Part shown: piece after piece, positions 11,155 through 22,680 of the stretch
How the letters are laid out: each line of letters begins with the position of its first letter
Numbering within the stretch: position 1 is the stretch's first letter
Source of the DNA: Adiantum capillus-veneris
Taxonomy: Eukaryota; Streptophyta; Polypodiopsida; Polypodiales; Pteridaceae
Assembly (NCBI GenBank): GCA_014529385.2
Contig: CM043949.1
Location: forward strand, 147,915,850-147,979,849
Length of the DNA: 64,000 nt
Direction: 5' to 3'
The notes under the pieces: generated by a model
What the model was told of the DNA's origin: nothing
Databases searched by the model: none
Seen by the model: only the letters and a program-made list of their open reading frames with translations
Translations under genes and position numbers: made by a program

Positions 11155-12286
11155 ACCTCGACTCCAGCGAAGGTGAGTGAGTGGGGGGACACTCCCATAT
11201 GCACACAATAAAATTCAAAAACGTTCAAAATGCCACATGGAGAACATCCAATAATTCAATTCAATAATAAAAGAATTGCATCAAAAATCTTCGCTTTTTC
11301 TTATGCCCTTATGTATGAGTATTATATTAATTGACCTCATGAAAACATAAAGCATATAAAATATTAGTGAGAGTTTAGGGATTGATCTAATTCTTGTATA
11401 AATATATTAATAAAACAAATTACACAATAAAATTATGCATGCTATGAAATGAAATAAATACATAATATCTTTAGGATTAGAACTGAATATTGAAACTATT
11501 TAAACCTATTCCCTAATAATAATACATGCACTAAAGTAACAAGGTGACATTTACATATCAAAACAAAAAGTTGAAAAAAAAATCGTAGTCGTTGTGAATT
11601 TTTTTTAGAGATAATCCCTAATAATAATACATTCATTAAAGTAATAAGGTGACATTTGCATATCAAAACCAAAGGTCCAAAAAAAAATTTAGTGGTGAAC
11701 AAATTCTCTCATGTAAGGACAATTTATAAATTTTTAGTTAGAAATTGTCAGTAAAAGAAAAGAAAATTTACAAGGAAACAAGTATGTTTAAAGCTGACAA
11801 GAAAGTAATTAGATACTTTAATGAAGAGACCTATTTATAAACTAAACAAATATTAAAAAAAGTCAAGTGAACATTAAATAAAGGGACCAAATTACAACGA
11901 TGAAAAGAGACAATTACATTATAAAAGAAAAATATAACCTTTATAAAACTTATAAACTAAACAAAGAGTTAAAAAACAAAAAAAGTCAACTGAGCATTAA
12001 ATAAATAGACCAAATTACAATGATGGAAAGACCCATTTACATTATAGAAAGAAAATATAATCTTTATTAAACAAGGAAGTCAATTGAGCATTAAAAGAAG
12101 GGACCAAGTTGAAATGATGGAAAGACCCATATACATTATAAAACAAGCTCACTTGACATGTGTCGTCAATCCGTGATTCTTAATCAATGGTCCAAAAAGT
12201 GCACCAATTATCCACCCAAAAGGTCTTTCCTTGTCGCCTACAAACCGCCAGTTGGCACTATGTTTGTTTTCACTCTTGAAACCTCT

Positions 12287-12287
<1 letters not shown>
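11153..12287. other. AT-rich non-coding DNA with local duplications
   Basis: There is no gene. Short imperfect direct repeats occur, such as the CCTAATAATAATACAT blocks near 11512 and 11617 and the AAAGACCCATTTACATTATA blocks near 12027 and 12120. They suggest an old tandem array. Confidence 0.5.

Positions 12288-12326
<39 letters not shown>
12288..12326. repeat. (GA)n microsatellite
   Basis: About 19 GA units. Confidence 0.95.
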
Positions 12327-12330
<4 letters not shown>

Positions 12331-12854
12331 ATATTGTGCGTGCCTCCTGGCTATGCACCCCACTCACCTCTTCCTTGAGAGTTCCTCCCCTCTTGAGTCC
12401 TACTTGCTCATCCTTCTGCACAAAGAGATCCCTGCATAGACATGTGGCCATTTGTCCCATCTCTCTCGACTCCTTTTAAGATGCTTTCCTCCTTTATTGC
12501 AACATACAATTGAAGCCCACCATCGAACACAACACACATCGTTGTCATCATGCAACTTCATGCTCCTCTGACAATCACCCTCACGCACTCATTTCCATCT
12601 TTGCCCTTGTTGCAACACACCCAATCTAAAGCCTTGCTTCATCTGCACCTGCACCATGGCCTGTGCTACAAGAAGAAGAGGATTAATGTGCCATACCCTA
12701 TAGAAACAAGATACGTGCCTTGTGTTTCAAGAGAGAGCATAAAAGGGATGCGCCTACCTTGCTTCACCTGAGAGAGAGGGAGACACCCTCTATAGTCGAG
12801 CCTACCCTCTCCCCACGAGAGAGAAGAACAGAAGCTTTAACGTTGTAGAAAGTA

Positions 12855-12877
12855 AACACACACACACACACACACAG

Positions 12878-12935
<58 letters not shown>
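12855..12935. repeat. (CA)n followed by a 55-nt poly-G run
   Basis: (CA)n at about 12855-12876 is followed by GGGA and then 55 uninterrupted G at 12881-12935. This is the longest homopolymer in the window and a strong G-quadruplex candidate. Confidence 0.95.
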
Positions 12936-12936
<1 letters not shown>

Positions 12937-13375
12937 GGAATCGCCACAAATTAGAGGGGTATTTTGCCACCCATCAATCCCAAATTCACACCCTCTTTTG
13001 CCTTTTGCTTTACTAAGTGAAGTATCTTGGTTGATTCCCCATAATGAGACATGCGTGCCAACCTATTTTCCCTTTAAATGCATTAAGTGTATTTTCTTCA
13101 ACCCAATTTTCAACACTTGGAGATTATTAGTAGATTGAACATGGGAGCACCTATATTGTCTATGTTTGGAGGAAGGGAGGGGGGGGCACACCCCATGTAT
13201 TTTTACCCAATCATTACGGCATAAAGCAATTAGAAGATATACAAAAGGATAACTCACTCACTAGCAACCACTGAAAAAATAAAAAATGAGACAACTCAAG
13301 CATACACATGTCCCCTCTTTAAGTTTAGTTTGATTGGAAAAAAAAATCACACTAGTGTTGCAGCCTGCCTTCGAT

Positions 13376-13377
<2 letters not shown>

Positions 13378-13441
<64 letters not shown>
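13378..13441. repeat. (CT)n microsatellite
   Basis: About 31 CT units. Confidence 0.95.
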
Positions 13442-13443
<2 letters not shown>

Positions 13444-14278
13444 TGTAGGTCACATTGGTTAATTCAACCTACTGTCAACACGTGTCCAGGGGGAGGCGTT
13501 GCCTCCAACAATGCTATGTAGATTTTCTCAGCAATATACAATGTCTTTAAGCAAGCCAGAGAAGCATCCATGTAAGACATGAAAGATGGAGAGGTTCTTG
13601 CCAAACTTTGTATAACTCTTTATGCCTTACACCTTCGATAGGAAATCATTTGAAAACTGATATTGGGGTTCCACCTTGCCAATGCAAAAGTTTGACATGG
13701 TTCAAAAATTGAACTGGTGCACCAAATCCTTGATCAGTTGCATCAATGTGATTTCAACTCCACAATAATATCAAGAGGTCTTCATCTATCTTGGACTTGA
13801 GGTGCCTGCAGGTTTCCTATATCCTGCTCAGAATTCACAAATTATCCCATGCCAAAAAATCATGTCCATGAACATCGCATATGAATTACAGGCATTTGAG
13901 ATCCTTGCTATGACATGTAACGTGTCATATGGAAAAAACACCTTGTAGTAGCTTAAACTTGTCAAAACTTAGGCTAAGCTAGTAAACAATCGAGGATCTC
14001 ATTTATCTACACCACATACGTTCTAAAGAGTATAGAATGTGCCCACTAATGTATATATACATGAATAGACACATGCCTCGGTAGTCACTAATTCGACAAA
14101 GTCACAAGAACATTCTAGAGCGTCTATATAGACATGTTGTTATAATCACATTCAATAAGCAATTACTTCCCAAGCTATATCTTCCATGTTGGTTTTCTTA
14201 TATTCATGGTAGGGTTGTTTGGTGTGCAGCAAGTGATCCGCAAGAGAGTAGCTCAAAAGACCTAAACTTACAAAGAGC

Positions 14279-14280
<2 letters not shown>
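13442..14280. other. No gene seen
   Basis: Unremarkable AT-rich sequence with no protein motif in either direction. Confidence 0.5.

Positions 14281-14317
<37 letters not shown>
14281..14317. repeat. (GA)n microsatellite abutting solo LTR
   Basis: About 18 GA units, ending three bases before the solo LTR begins. Confidence 0.95.
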
Positions 14318-14318
<1 letters not shown>

Positions 14319-14319
14319 C

Positions 14320-15897
14320 TATCATAATAACTAATATCTAATTCTCCTAAGTGATTTTCTCATGTTAAACTGATCATTTAATATTGGGAAGTACCAGGGG
14401 AGAAAAAGCTTGAATATTGGTAAGGCTGGTAGACGGATCACAATAGGGATCCAAAGGGGGCCATCTGCAAAAGAGCAATGTGAATGAATGGTGCTTCACA
14501 GACCTTAGGGTTTAACCCATTAAGACTTCCAAAATGCTAAGGTTCCAGAATTCAAAGGTAAAGTCCAAATGGTCAAGCTTAGCAGAATTGGATGCTTTTG
14601 TGAAGACCATAAAGTCTTCACACATCCCTAGATGGGAGGGGGAGAGCTCTAAAGGTAGGGGAAGAGAGAGAAGAGGTGGGAGAACACATGCACACAGAGA
14701 CACACTCAACGCTTCCCTTTACACAAAGGGCAAAGTGGACACATGTAAGGTTCCTAGACCCACAAGGTGCATTCAAACCCTATTGGATGGCCATAGAGGT
14801 GGAACAATGAGAATTAGGCTAGAGTAGATTTAGTTTAATTCATTTAAAAACACTTGATAAAAGAACCAATAGTAATTAAGCTCTCTATAAGACTATTGGA
14901 CAGTCTACCAAGGGGTCCAATGAGCATTCAGCAGCCCAATGGCTTCCTTGATTCTTGTTGGCCAGAAGACTAAGAGGTCCAATGAGAGTTTAATTGAATT
15001 ATTTAAAAAACAAAAGCTCTCACAAAAGGGGAAAGGGAGACACATGTCACAAGGCTAGCAATTATGATTCTAATTTATGATTAGCTAAGCTTTACAGGGG
15101 CCAATGGAATGCCAGCATGAGGAAATAGCAAGAGGGGTCGACCAAGAGAGAGAGGGGGTTGATATTTGCAAGGAATTATTGCACACACACTCACACAAGC
15201 TCATGTGTAAAGTAAAGAAAACTATATCCTTCTTAAGCTTTAATGGAAAGCTCATCATCTACTCCAAGCTTGTGAGAAGGGAGGCCTACACCAACAAACT
15301 TTGGCTTTGTGATGCAAATCCAACCAAGAGCCAAGCTCCAATGCATGCTCAGCTCCTCTACCATGCTAACTACTAAGCTATGCTAATCTATTAACAGTGA
15401 TTATGTGAGGAGAAATACTTCTTTCTCGTAAGATTACTTCTTCTTCCTCTAAATCTACACTCATACCCCGCTAGCTCTCACCATCTTCAAAGGTATGTGA
15501 GATCTTGGGTCTGGGACCGTGAGGGAAATGATGTCGTGTTCTTCAAGTGTAAGCTTGGTACTGAATCTTCCATCTTCATCGCAACAGCAAGTTATTGAAT
15601 GAACACAAAGTATTGTATTGTAAACTGTCTCCCTTGATGGGGGAAACCTATAATATGAAGCCTTTTGGAGGGGGTACCGGCTCCATGTAAATCCGGTCCT
15701 CATTTGTTATCAATAGCTTAATTTCTCTCTCTTTTTTAAGTATTTTTCATGCCTATCTAACTAGGTGTTATGCTTTTGTTGCTTTCTCCATCCAAGCACT
15801 CTTGCTATGCTCATTAGGAATGTATTCTTAATGAAATGCTCACTATGTCTATGTTATTTTCCGCTACACACAAGTTACTAGACCATTAAATGTTATC
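14320..15897 (+). mobile_element. Solo LTR of the element B family
   Basis: The sequence aligns from end to end with the LTRs of element B (25134-26770 and 38646-39656). It starts TATCATAATAACTAATATC and ends with CGCTACACACAAGTTACT and then TAAATGTTATC. It keeps the roughly 570-bp section that B's 3' LTR has lost. The next bases are G-rich and contain no TGGTATCAGAGC, so no internal region follows: this is a solo LTR. The terminal TG and CA have mutated and I see no clear target duplication. It is more diverged from B's LTRs than they are from each other. Confidence 0.85.
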
Positions 15898-16024
15898 GGG
15901 GGAGGGGGGGCCAGGGCGGGGCGGGAGAGGAAAGAACTCTTCCTATGAATGGCTCAATTAATGAAGATCTTCGGTGCGGATAAGTGTGTGCAAGGGGTGG
16001 CAGTATTAAAGAGAAATGTGTCTC

Positions 16025-16745
16025 AGCTTGATATTGCATCATTTTCAATTTCAAAAATGCTAGATGAGAGTAAGAGGAAAAGGAGAATTTTCACCCCAAA
16101 ATAGAGAAAAATCGTGCAAAACCCGAAAAAATAAGCTAATTTTCTTAAATTTCCACTTGGCAAATTCAAGGCAAGGAATTTTGTATGTTTGGAAAAATGA
16201 TTTTTCCCAAGCACTACGGTGGAGGTCGGCATGACCATAGGCATTTAGTACAGCCACAACCCCATCTTATTACCGTGTTGTTTTCAATTTCAAAAAAGTC
16301 GGTTGAGAGCAAGAGGAAAAGGATAATTTTCACCCCAAAATAGAGAAAAATTGTGCAAAAACTTGTAAAAATAACCTAAGTTTATTAAACTTCCACTTGG
16401 AAAATTCAAGGAAAAGAATTTTATATGTTTGGAAAACCAATTTTCCCGAGCATTGGGGTGGAGCTTGGCATGACCGTGGGCATTTAGTACGGCCACAACC
16501 CAGCTTATTATTGTGTCATTTTCAATTTCAAAAATACTGGTGAGAGCAAGAGGAAAAGGAGAATTTTCACCCCAAAATAGAGAAAAATCGTGCAAAAACC
16601 CGTTAAAATAACCAAATTTTCTTGAATTTCCACTTGGCATATTCAAGGAAAGGAATTTTGTATGTTTGGAAAAATGATTTTTCCTAAGCACTAGCCTAGT
16701 GGAGCTTGGCATGAAGGTGGGCATTTGGTACGGCCACAACCCCGA
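16025..16745. repeat. Three-unit 239-bp satellite
   Basis: The marker TTTTCAATTTCAAAAA occurs near 16042, 16281 and 16519, a period of 238-239 bp, and each full unit aligns with the next. Each ends in a GCATTTAGTACGGCCACAAC-type sequence. Open stretches on minus, such as 16290-16808, are repeat translation, not genes. Confidence 0.9.
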
Positions 16746-16970
16746 TCTCAGCATTGAGTGGTTTTGAGTTCTGGTGCATATTAGGTAGAGGTGTCCCAAA
16801 ATAGCCATGTGATACTACCCGTTTCGTGTACTTGACGGCTATTGTGGCAACTCTTACAACCCAAAGCTCGCAGCCATGGAGCAATTGTGTATTGCTCTTT
16901 CGAGATGAGTTGCTCGTTGCAGCGAATGGGCGTCATAGGAGGCTGAGAAAGGTCTGAGCTCCACACGTCT

Positions 16971-17145
16971 CATACAAAAAGTTGATGATTGATTGAGATT
17001 GGGAGGGGGGCTGCACCACCCATCAGGTCCTTGCCCACCTCGTTCGCGCCCACAACTAAGCTCTACACAACACATACAAGAAATTGATGATTGATTGAGA
17101 TTGGGGGGAGTGCACCACCCATCAGGTCCTTGCCCACCTCACCCG
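16971..17145. repeat. 102-bp direct repeat, two units
   Basis: Units start at 16971 and 17073. They share TTGATGATTGATTGAGATTG and CACCACCCATCAGGTCCTTG. A third, inverted copy lies at about 62120-62225, next to the right inverted arm. Confidence 0.85.
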
Positions 17146-17523
17146 CTGTCGTGCCGCTCCGCTCCTATGACAAGAAAATGAGCAAAGGAAAGTCAGTCAG
17201 GTTTATTTGAAGCTTATAGGATTAATCATCAATTATAAGGGCTTGCTAACAAGCCAGTTTTTAAGCTGAAAGTGTGCGAGATGCGGCTCTAAGGGTCAGA
17301 AGATGTCTTGGTAATGATAAACCGTGAGTATTCTTGAAGTGAGCATAGCTGGGATTTTATTAATCCAAGTTGAAGTACTCAAAAAGCTCTACATGCCTAT
17401 TGATAGCCGACTTTCGGAAATAAACGAAAAAAAGAGAAAAAAAGAACTCATTTCACCCCCCATCGTAGCTTATTTCCCCCCCCCTCCCCCCCCCGCCCTA
17501 CGGGCATTGGATAAAAACTCCCT

Positions 17524-17567
<44 letters not shown>

Positions 17568-18246
17568 CCCTACATATCCCTTTCCCTAATATCTCTCTCT
17601 CAATTTACCCTCCCCGGCCAGGCCAAAGCTCAAAAAAAAAACTCCTGACCCCTCTCTCGTGCTCCCTCTGTGTGAGCCGCATGGAACCCCCCCCCCCCCC
17701 CCCCCCCGTCTTTGTCCCGCTAATATTCTCTCCCCGACCCCTCCTCCCTCTTCCCCACCCGCTCGCCTCACCCTCCATCGGCCTCATTCCCCTCTCCTCG
17801 GCTTCATTCCCCCCCCCCTCTTGGCCCGCGGATATATTCCCTCACTCCACCATTGACTTATCCCCCCCCTCATCCTTAAGCTCCCATGCAAGACAATGAC
17901 CCCCCCTCCCCCCCCACCCCTCTCCCTCTCACCCACACATCTCCCATACCCCACTCCTCATCTCATCCCTCTCCCTCACACACTCTCTCTCAAGGCTCAG
18001 CGCGGATACTCTCACTCTCTCTCACCCGGGCGCTCAGGCCACGCAAGCAAGAATATCCTCTCTCTCTCTCTCTCTCTCCCTCTCATGCGCAGCGTCTCAT
18101 AGGACCACCCACACACAACAATACACACACACAATCACCCCCCCTCTCCCCTCTCTCCCATCGGCGCTGTGCGCAGTAATCCGCATATCACCCACACACC
18201 CACCATTCACCTCGCGCAAGCAGCAGTCCGCAATACACACACACAC

Positions 18247-18738
18247 TGTAATAGGACTTATTCTGCAAATTTTTGATGAATATTTTTGTTTAGAGTACAT
18301 TTTTTTCATTCCAGTGTTTTTCCACAGTATAGGATTTCATTTTAATCGTTCTCGTGAAGTTTCAAATTTTGACCCGGGACACCCCTTGGGAGTCGGTTTC
18401 GAGGGTACTATGGTCAAAATTTGGGAAAGTTTTGTATGTAGCACTTGTAGCCCTCGACACGAGGAAAAATAATGCTTTGTGTTTTTGATGGTTCCTGCAT
18501 TTTGATGCCCGTTTCAGACCGTAGATTAGAGAAAAAGTGAGAAAATGTTGTTTTAGACTGTTTTTGTGAAAAGTGCTGACTTGCAGGTAAATTTCGGGCA
18601 AACTGAGCAGGATATGGATTTTTCACGTCTCACGACTTTCGAAGAGCTCCATGAGACGAACAAATTCATGTGGACAAACCCGATCAAATTCTGAACCATT
18701 TGGGAGTTATGGCTCGCGGAAAATGGCCAGAAATTGTG
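18247..18738 (+). repeat. Element A left LTR portion
   Basis: This is the start of the LTR; bases 18517-18738 match 21925-22140. It breaks off at 18738 and joins directly to gag coding sequence, so the rest of the 5' LTR, the primer-binding site and most of gag are missing. Confidence 0.8.
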
Positions 18739-18767
18739 AAGGCCTGTGAGATATTCTCAAGTTCCAA

Positions 18768-19691
18768 GTGAAGGGTGCAGGTTGCGTTGACTTAGATGCG
18801 GTGGCAAAGGCAGAAAATTATGGGAAGTGGGAGAAATTCAACCAAACTAGGAGGATGATTTCAACGGGCCATCGGCAGAACAATACTGCAGCAAATCCTC
18901 GGAACCCACCAAACCAACCTTTCCCTAACAGGCAAGGTAACAATGGACAACGACGAGGAAATTTTCCTAATGCGGGAAATGGGGGTGGGAATGAAAATCA
19001 AAAGAAGCAACCTCCACAATGCTGGCAACATGACCTCGAATTTCTTGAAAGAGCTCGAAGACTAGGATTGTGCTTCCGACGTGGAGAGCAAGGACACCGG
19101 ACGTTCGAATCTCCGAACAAAGAAATCGACAAGGCAGTGCGGGCCAAGATGGCTGAAATGGAGACCATCGAGGAAGCGGATGATAGAGGTAAGTCATCTC
19201 ACCCTCCTTTGCGGTGTTTTACGTCTGCAGTGCGACATCTGAAAGCTTCGGTGATCAAATTTGTGGGTAGAATCCAAGATCTGAAATTGAATTTCCTAAT
19301 TGATTCGGGTAGCACGAATTGCTTCTTGTCCACAAAACTGGTAGAGAAACTAAATCTGAAATTAACTCAGGAAATTAAAAGACCCGTGGAATTAGCTAGT
19401 GGAAAGAAAAGTCTAACAAAAGGCCTAATTGAAAATCTGTCTTTTTCTTTGAATGGTCAAAATCATAAAGGAAATTTTTATGTCATAGACATGGGAGTGC
19501 ATGACGTAATTATTGGCATGGATTGGATGACTGAAAATCATGTCTTAATAGATTGTGAAGAAAGGAAAATCTCTTTTAAATCTTCAAATGTAAATAGTCA
19601 TACTATTCAAGGGGAGCAAAGAAATTGTAAGTCCATTCTGATTTCTGCCATGAAACTGATAAGGGGGCTGAGACAGAAGTTAGATACTTAA
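18768..19691 (+). pseudogene. Element A gag end and aspartic protease
   Basis: The protease cleaves the element polyprotein in the particle. The frame opens inside a Gln/Asn/Gly-rich gag linker. A zinc knuckle follows at residues of about 100-113, reading CFRRGEQGHRTFES: two of the expected cysteines have become Arg and Ser, so it cannot bind zinc normally. The protease core is LIDSGSTNCFLS, with the active-site D-S-G near residue 180, followed by the IIGMDWM signature about 75 residues later. The frame ends at 19691. The RT frame is shifted, and the PR-RT linker continues in it. The first Met shown is not a true gag start. Confidence 0.85.
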
Positions 19692-21130
19692 TCTTCGCAA
19701 ACGAATTAAAAGATGAACCTGAAAAGGGAAAGGGAGAGAATCCTAAATATGTGGATAAGCTCCTTGATGAATTCAAGGATGTTTTTCCCGATGACCTGCC
19801 CGGTATGCCTCCTCCTAGATCCTTGGACCATGGGATAGACCTTTATCCGGGATCTGAACCATACTCAAGGGCCCCTTACCGGTTCAACATAGATGAACTC
19901 AAAGAACTAAAACTCCAACTTGATGACTTGCTAAAGAAAGGGTTAATCAGGCCTAGTGTATCCCCTTGGGGTAGCCCTGTTCTTTTCCACAGGAAGAAGG
20001 ATGGGACTTATAGACGTTGCATTGACTACCGGGGGCTTAACAAACGAACCATTAAAAACAAATATCCCCTTCCGCACATCGATGAGTTACTGAGTCAACT
20101 TAGCGGTGCGCAAGTATTTTCAAAGCTTGACCTACGATCTAGATACCACCAGATCAGAATTATGGAAGGAGATATTTATAAAACTGCTTTTTGTACACGA
20201 TATGGACACTTTGAGTTTACAATTTTGGCTTTTGGTTTAACAAATGCACCCGCGACATTCATGTGTTTGATGAACAATATCTTTCATCCATTTCTTGATG
20301 ACTTTATTCTAGTATTTTTGGATGACATCTTTGTTTATTCTAAGAATGAAAAGGATCATGAATTGCATTTAAGGAAAACTCTTGAAATCCTGCGTGAACA
20401 TCAACTGTATGCCAAGCTGAGTAAGTGTTTCTTTGCCAAAGAGAAAATTGTATATTTGGGAAGGGTAATTTCAAAAGAGGGCATTCATATTGATCCTGAT
20501 AAAGTCAAGGCAATTGTGGAATGACCAACACCCAAAACCGTGAGGGATGTGAGGAGCTTTATGGGGTTAGCACAATATGAATGAGCTCATATTAAGGATT
20601 TTTCCAAGATTGCAAGCCCTTTAACTGAATTAACAAAGAAAAACAAAGGTTTCTTTTGGTCTGGATCATGTCAAATAGCTTTTGAAACATTGAAAACCAG
20701 GGTGGCTGAAAATTGCATTTTGAAAATCCCAGAACTAGGGAAACCTTTTGTGGTAACATGTGACGCAAGTGGGGAACAAATGGGATGTGTCTTGTGTCAA
20801 GAGGGGAGAGTTGTGGCGTATGAATCTAGGAAGTTGAGGAGACATGAAGTGAATTACCCTGTACATGATTTGGAATTGGGAGTTTTTGTTCATGCATTGA
20901 AGCATTGGCGTCATTTGTTGCTTGGTGTGAAATTTGAATTAAGGACTGATCATCAAAGTTTAAAGTATATTTTCACTCAACCATTGCTTAACAATAGGAA
21001 AAAGCGTTGGTTGCAGCTGTTATGTGAGTATGATTTTGATCTTAAATACTTGGCTGGGAAAGAGAACAAGGTTGCCGATGCATTGAGTCGTAGGCCCATG
21101 TGTGACTGTTGTGCGGTCCAACTTGATTGA
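19692..21130 (+). pseudogene. Element A reverse transcriptase and RNase H
   Basis: This enzyme copies element RNA to DNA. RT runs from about 19751, with [15 protein letters not shown], then [28 protein letters not shown] and the catalytic [10 protein letters not shown]. It is broken by in-frame TGA at 20522 and again at about 20580, within the RT connection region. RNase H follows, with VVTCDASGEQMGCVL, then VHDLELGVFVHALKHWRHLL (E to L-x-x-A-L), then LRTDHQSLKYI and the A-D-A-L-S-R-R end near 21090. All expected catalytic acidic residues of RT are present. It is disabled by the stops. Confidence 0.9.
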
Positions 21131-21922
21131 TGATATACATGCTGAAGTTGAAAATGATTCTTTCTATATGCCTATTTTGAAATTCTTGCGTGAAAATATT
21201 GGTGAGATGTATGAGAACAGATATCACTTGTACAATGGAAATCTGTATTATTATGACCACTTGTGTATTCCTACAAATTCTACTTTTAAGAGTCAAATTC
21301 TGCATGAGTGTCATAATTTACCTTTTTTTGGTCATCCTGGATTGAATAAGACATACAAAAAGATTAAAAGTTCATTCTTTTGGCCGCGTATGAAATTGGA
21401 TGTTAAGCATTATGTGCGTGAGTGCTTTCAATGTCAACAAGTTAAGATTGAGCATAAGAAGATGCTTGGTGACCTTCAACGCTTAGACATTCCCTTACAG
21501 AAGTGGGAGTCTATATCCATGGGTTTCATCATTAGAATTCCTACTACTCGTGGAGGGTATGATTCCATCTTTTGGTGGTAGATAGACTCACAAAACAAGC
21601 TCACTATTTTCCTGTAAAAATGACTGATACTGCGTTGACCATTGCACGCTTGTTTGTGAAAGAGATATTTCGTTTGCATGGCATGCCCAAGAGTATAGTG
21701 TCTGACAGAGATTCTAAATTCACTTCACAATTTTGGAGAGCGACTTTTGACTCTATAGGCACCCAATTACGCATGTCTACTGCTTTTCATCCTCAAACTG
21801 ATGGGGAAACGGAGAGAGTGAATCGTATTTTAGAAGATATGTTACAAATGTATGTCAATGAAAACCAATCTAATTGGAATGAATATCTGCCTTTGGTTGA
21901 ATTGGAATGAATATCTGCCTTC
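21102..21922 (+). pseudogene. Element A integrase, truncated
   Basis: Integrase inserts element DNA into the genome. The H-H-C-C zinc domain is present: HECHNLPFFGHPG, then CFQCQQVK near 21420. The first catalytic Asp of the core should follow ISM but reads Gly (SMGFI), a loss-of-function change. A frameshift at about 21570 moves the remaining core to another frame: VDRLTKQAHYF, SDRDSKF (second Asp) and HPQTDGETERVN (with the Glu). Coding ends after NEYLPLVE, where it runs through a 22-bp duplication into LTR sequence. The C-terminal DNA-binding domain is absent. Confidence 0.88.
21872..21921 (+). repeat. 22-bp duplication at the integrase-LTR joint of element A
   Basis: The same 22 bases, starting AATTGGAATGAATATC, lie at 21872-21893 and 21900-21921. 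They sit exactly where integrase coding stops and LTR sequence (from 21925) begins. Confidence 0.9.
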
Positions 21923-21924
21923 GC

Positions 21925-22606
21925 CCGTAGATTAGAGAAAAAGTGAGAAAATGCTGTTTTAAACTGGTTTTGTGAAAAGTGTTGACTTGCAGATAAATTT
22001 TTGGGCAAATTGAGCAGGATATGGATTTTTCGCGTCTCACGACTTTCAAAGAGCTCGATGAGACGAACAAATTCATGTGAGACAAACCCGATCAAATTCT
22101 GAACCGTTTGGGAGTTATGGCTCGCGGAAAATGGCAAAAAATTGTGGACTTAAACAAAAAAAAAGTTTCTAAAATTGCTAACTTGCGAGTGTGGGTTGCG
22201 TTTTGTGGTTCTTATGCGTTTGAATGCAGGACGTCTCTTTTTGGAACCTATTTTGGACCGCTTTTATTAAAGAATAACAGAAGGACGAAAATAACCACTT
22301 TTTGGCCTCGCGTGAAGAAGATAGCCTGTGGAGAAGGAGGCTATTCTACCTTGAAGGCGCCTTGTGATTGAGATTGAGATTGAGAGTGAGAGTGAGAGTG
22401 AGAGTGCGATTGAGAACTGTGCACAGATTGAGAGTGAGATTGAGATTGAGAGTGAGATAGCTCGGGGGTGGTCGGGAGGTTGATACGAGCTACGCTCTTC
22501 TTGTACTCGGGAATTGATTTCAATATACATCTTTGATTTCCTGCGTCTACTCTGTGTACTTGCAAATTTTTGTTATTCAGTTGTTGTATTCCCGTGTCTC
22601 GTGTCA
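21925..22606 (+). repeat. Element A right LTR portion
   Basis: This is the last roughly 680 bp of the LTR, lacking the first roughly 270 bp. It includes a hexamer-type minisatellite at 22366-22457 and ends GTGTCTCGTGTCA. Confidence 0.8.
22366..22457 (+). repeat. GAGATT/GAGAGT hexamer array
   Basis: About 14 hexamer units alternate between GAGATT and GAGAGT forms, interrupted once near 22410-22428. The array lies in the right LTR of element A. Confidence 0.85.
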
Positions 22607-22680
22607 CACACACACCCTACCTACACACACACACACACACACACACATTCCCTATCCCTATTACCCCCCCCCCCCCCCCC
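22607..22680. repeat. (AC)n and poly-C, right side of the element A insertion
   Basis: This is the continuation of C's 5' LTR: (AC)n at about 22622-22648, then poly-C at 22663-22680. The 3' LTR has the same order, with 33 AC units at 45814-45880. Confidence 0.9.

Larger units (their letters stand above)
18247..22606 (+). mobile_element. Element A: rearranged Gypsy element inside element C's LTR
   Basis: It runs from TGTAATAGGAC to CCGTGTCTCGTGTCA, with CACAC on both sides inside a (CA)n tract. The uninterrupted homologue at about 45780-45900 in C's 3' LTR is the empty site and fixes both ends. The left end keeps the first roughly 490 bp of its LTR. The right end keeps the last roughly 680 bp. 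The two share about 222 bp with about a dozen differences. Only the end of gag, then protease, RT, RNase H and most of integrase remain between them. Confidence 0.88.

Noticed and set aside
16290-16808. 172-codon minus open frame
   Set aside because: It is the 239-bp satellite read in one frame; the repeated peptide has no family and the units are not in a gene context.
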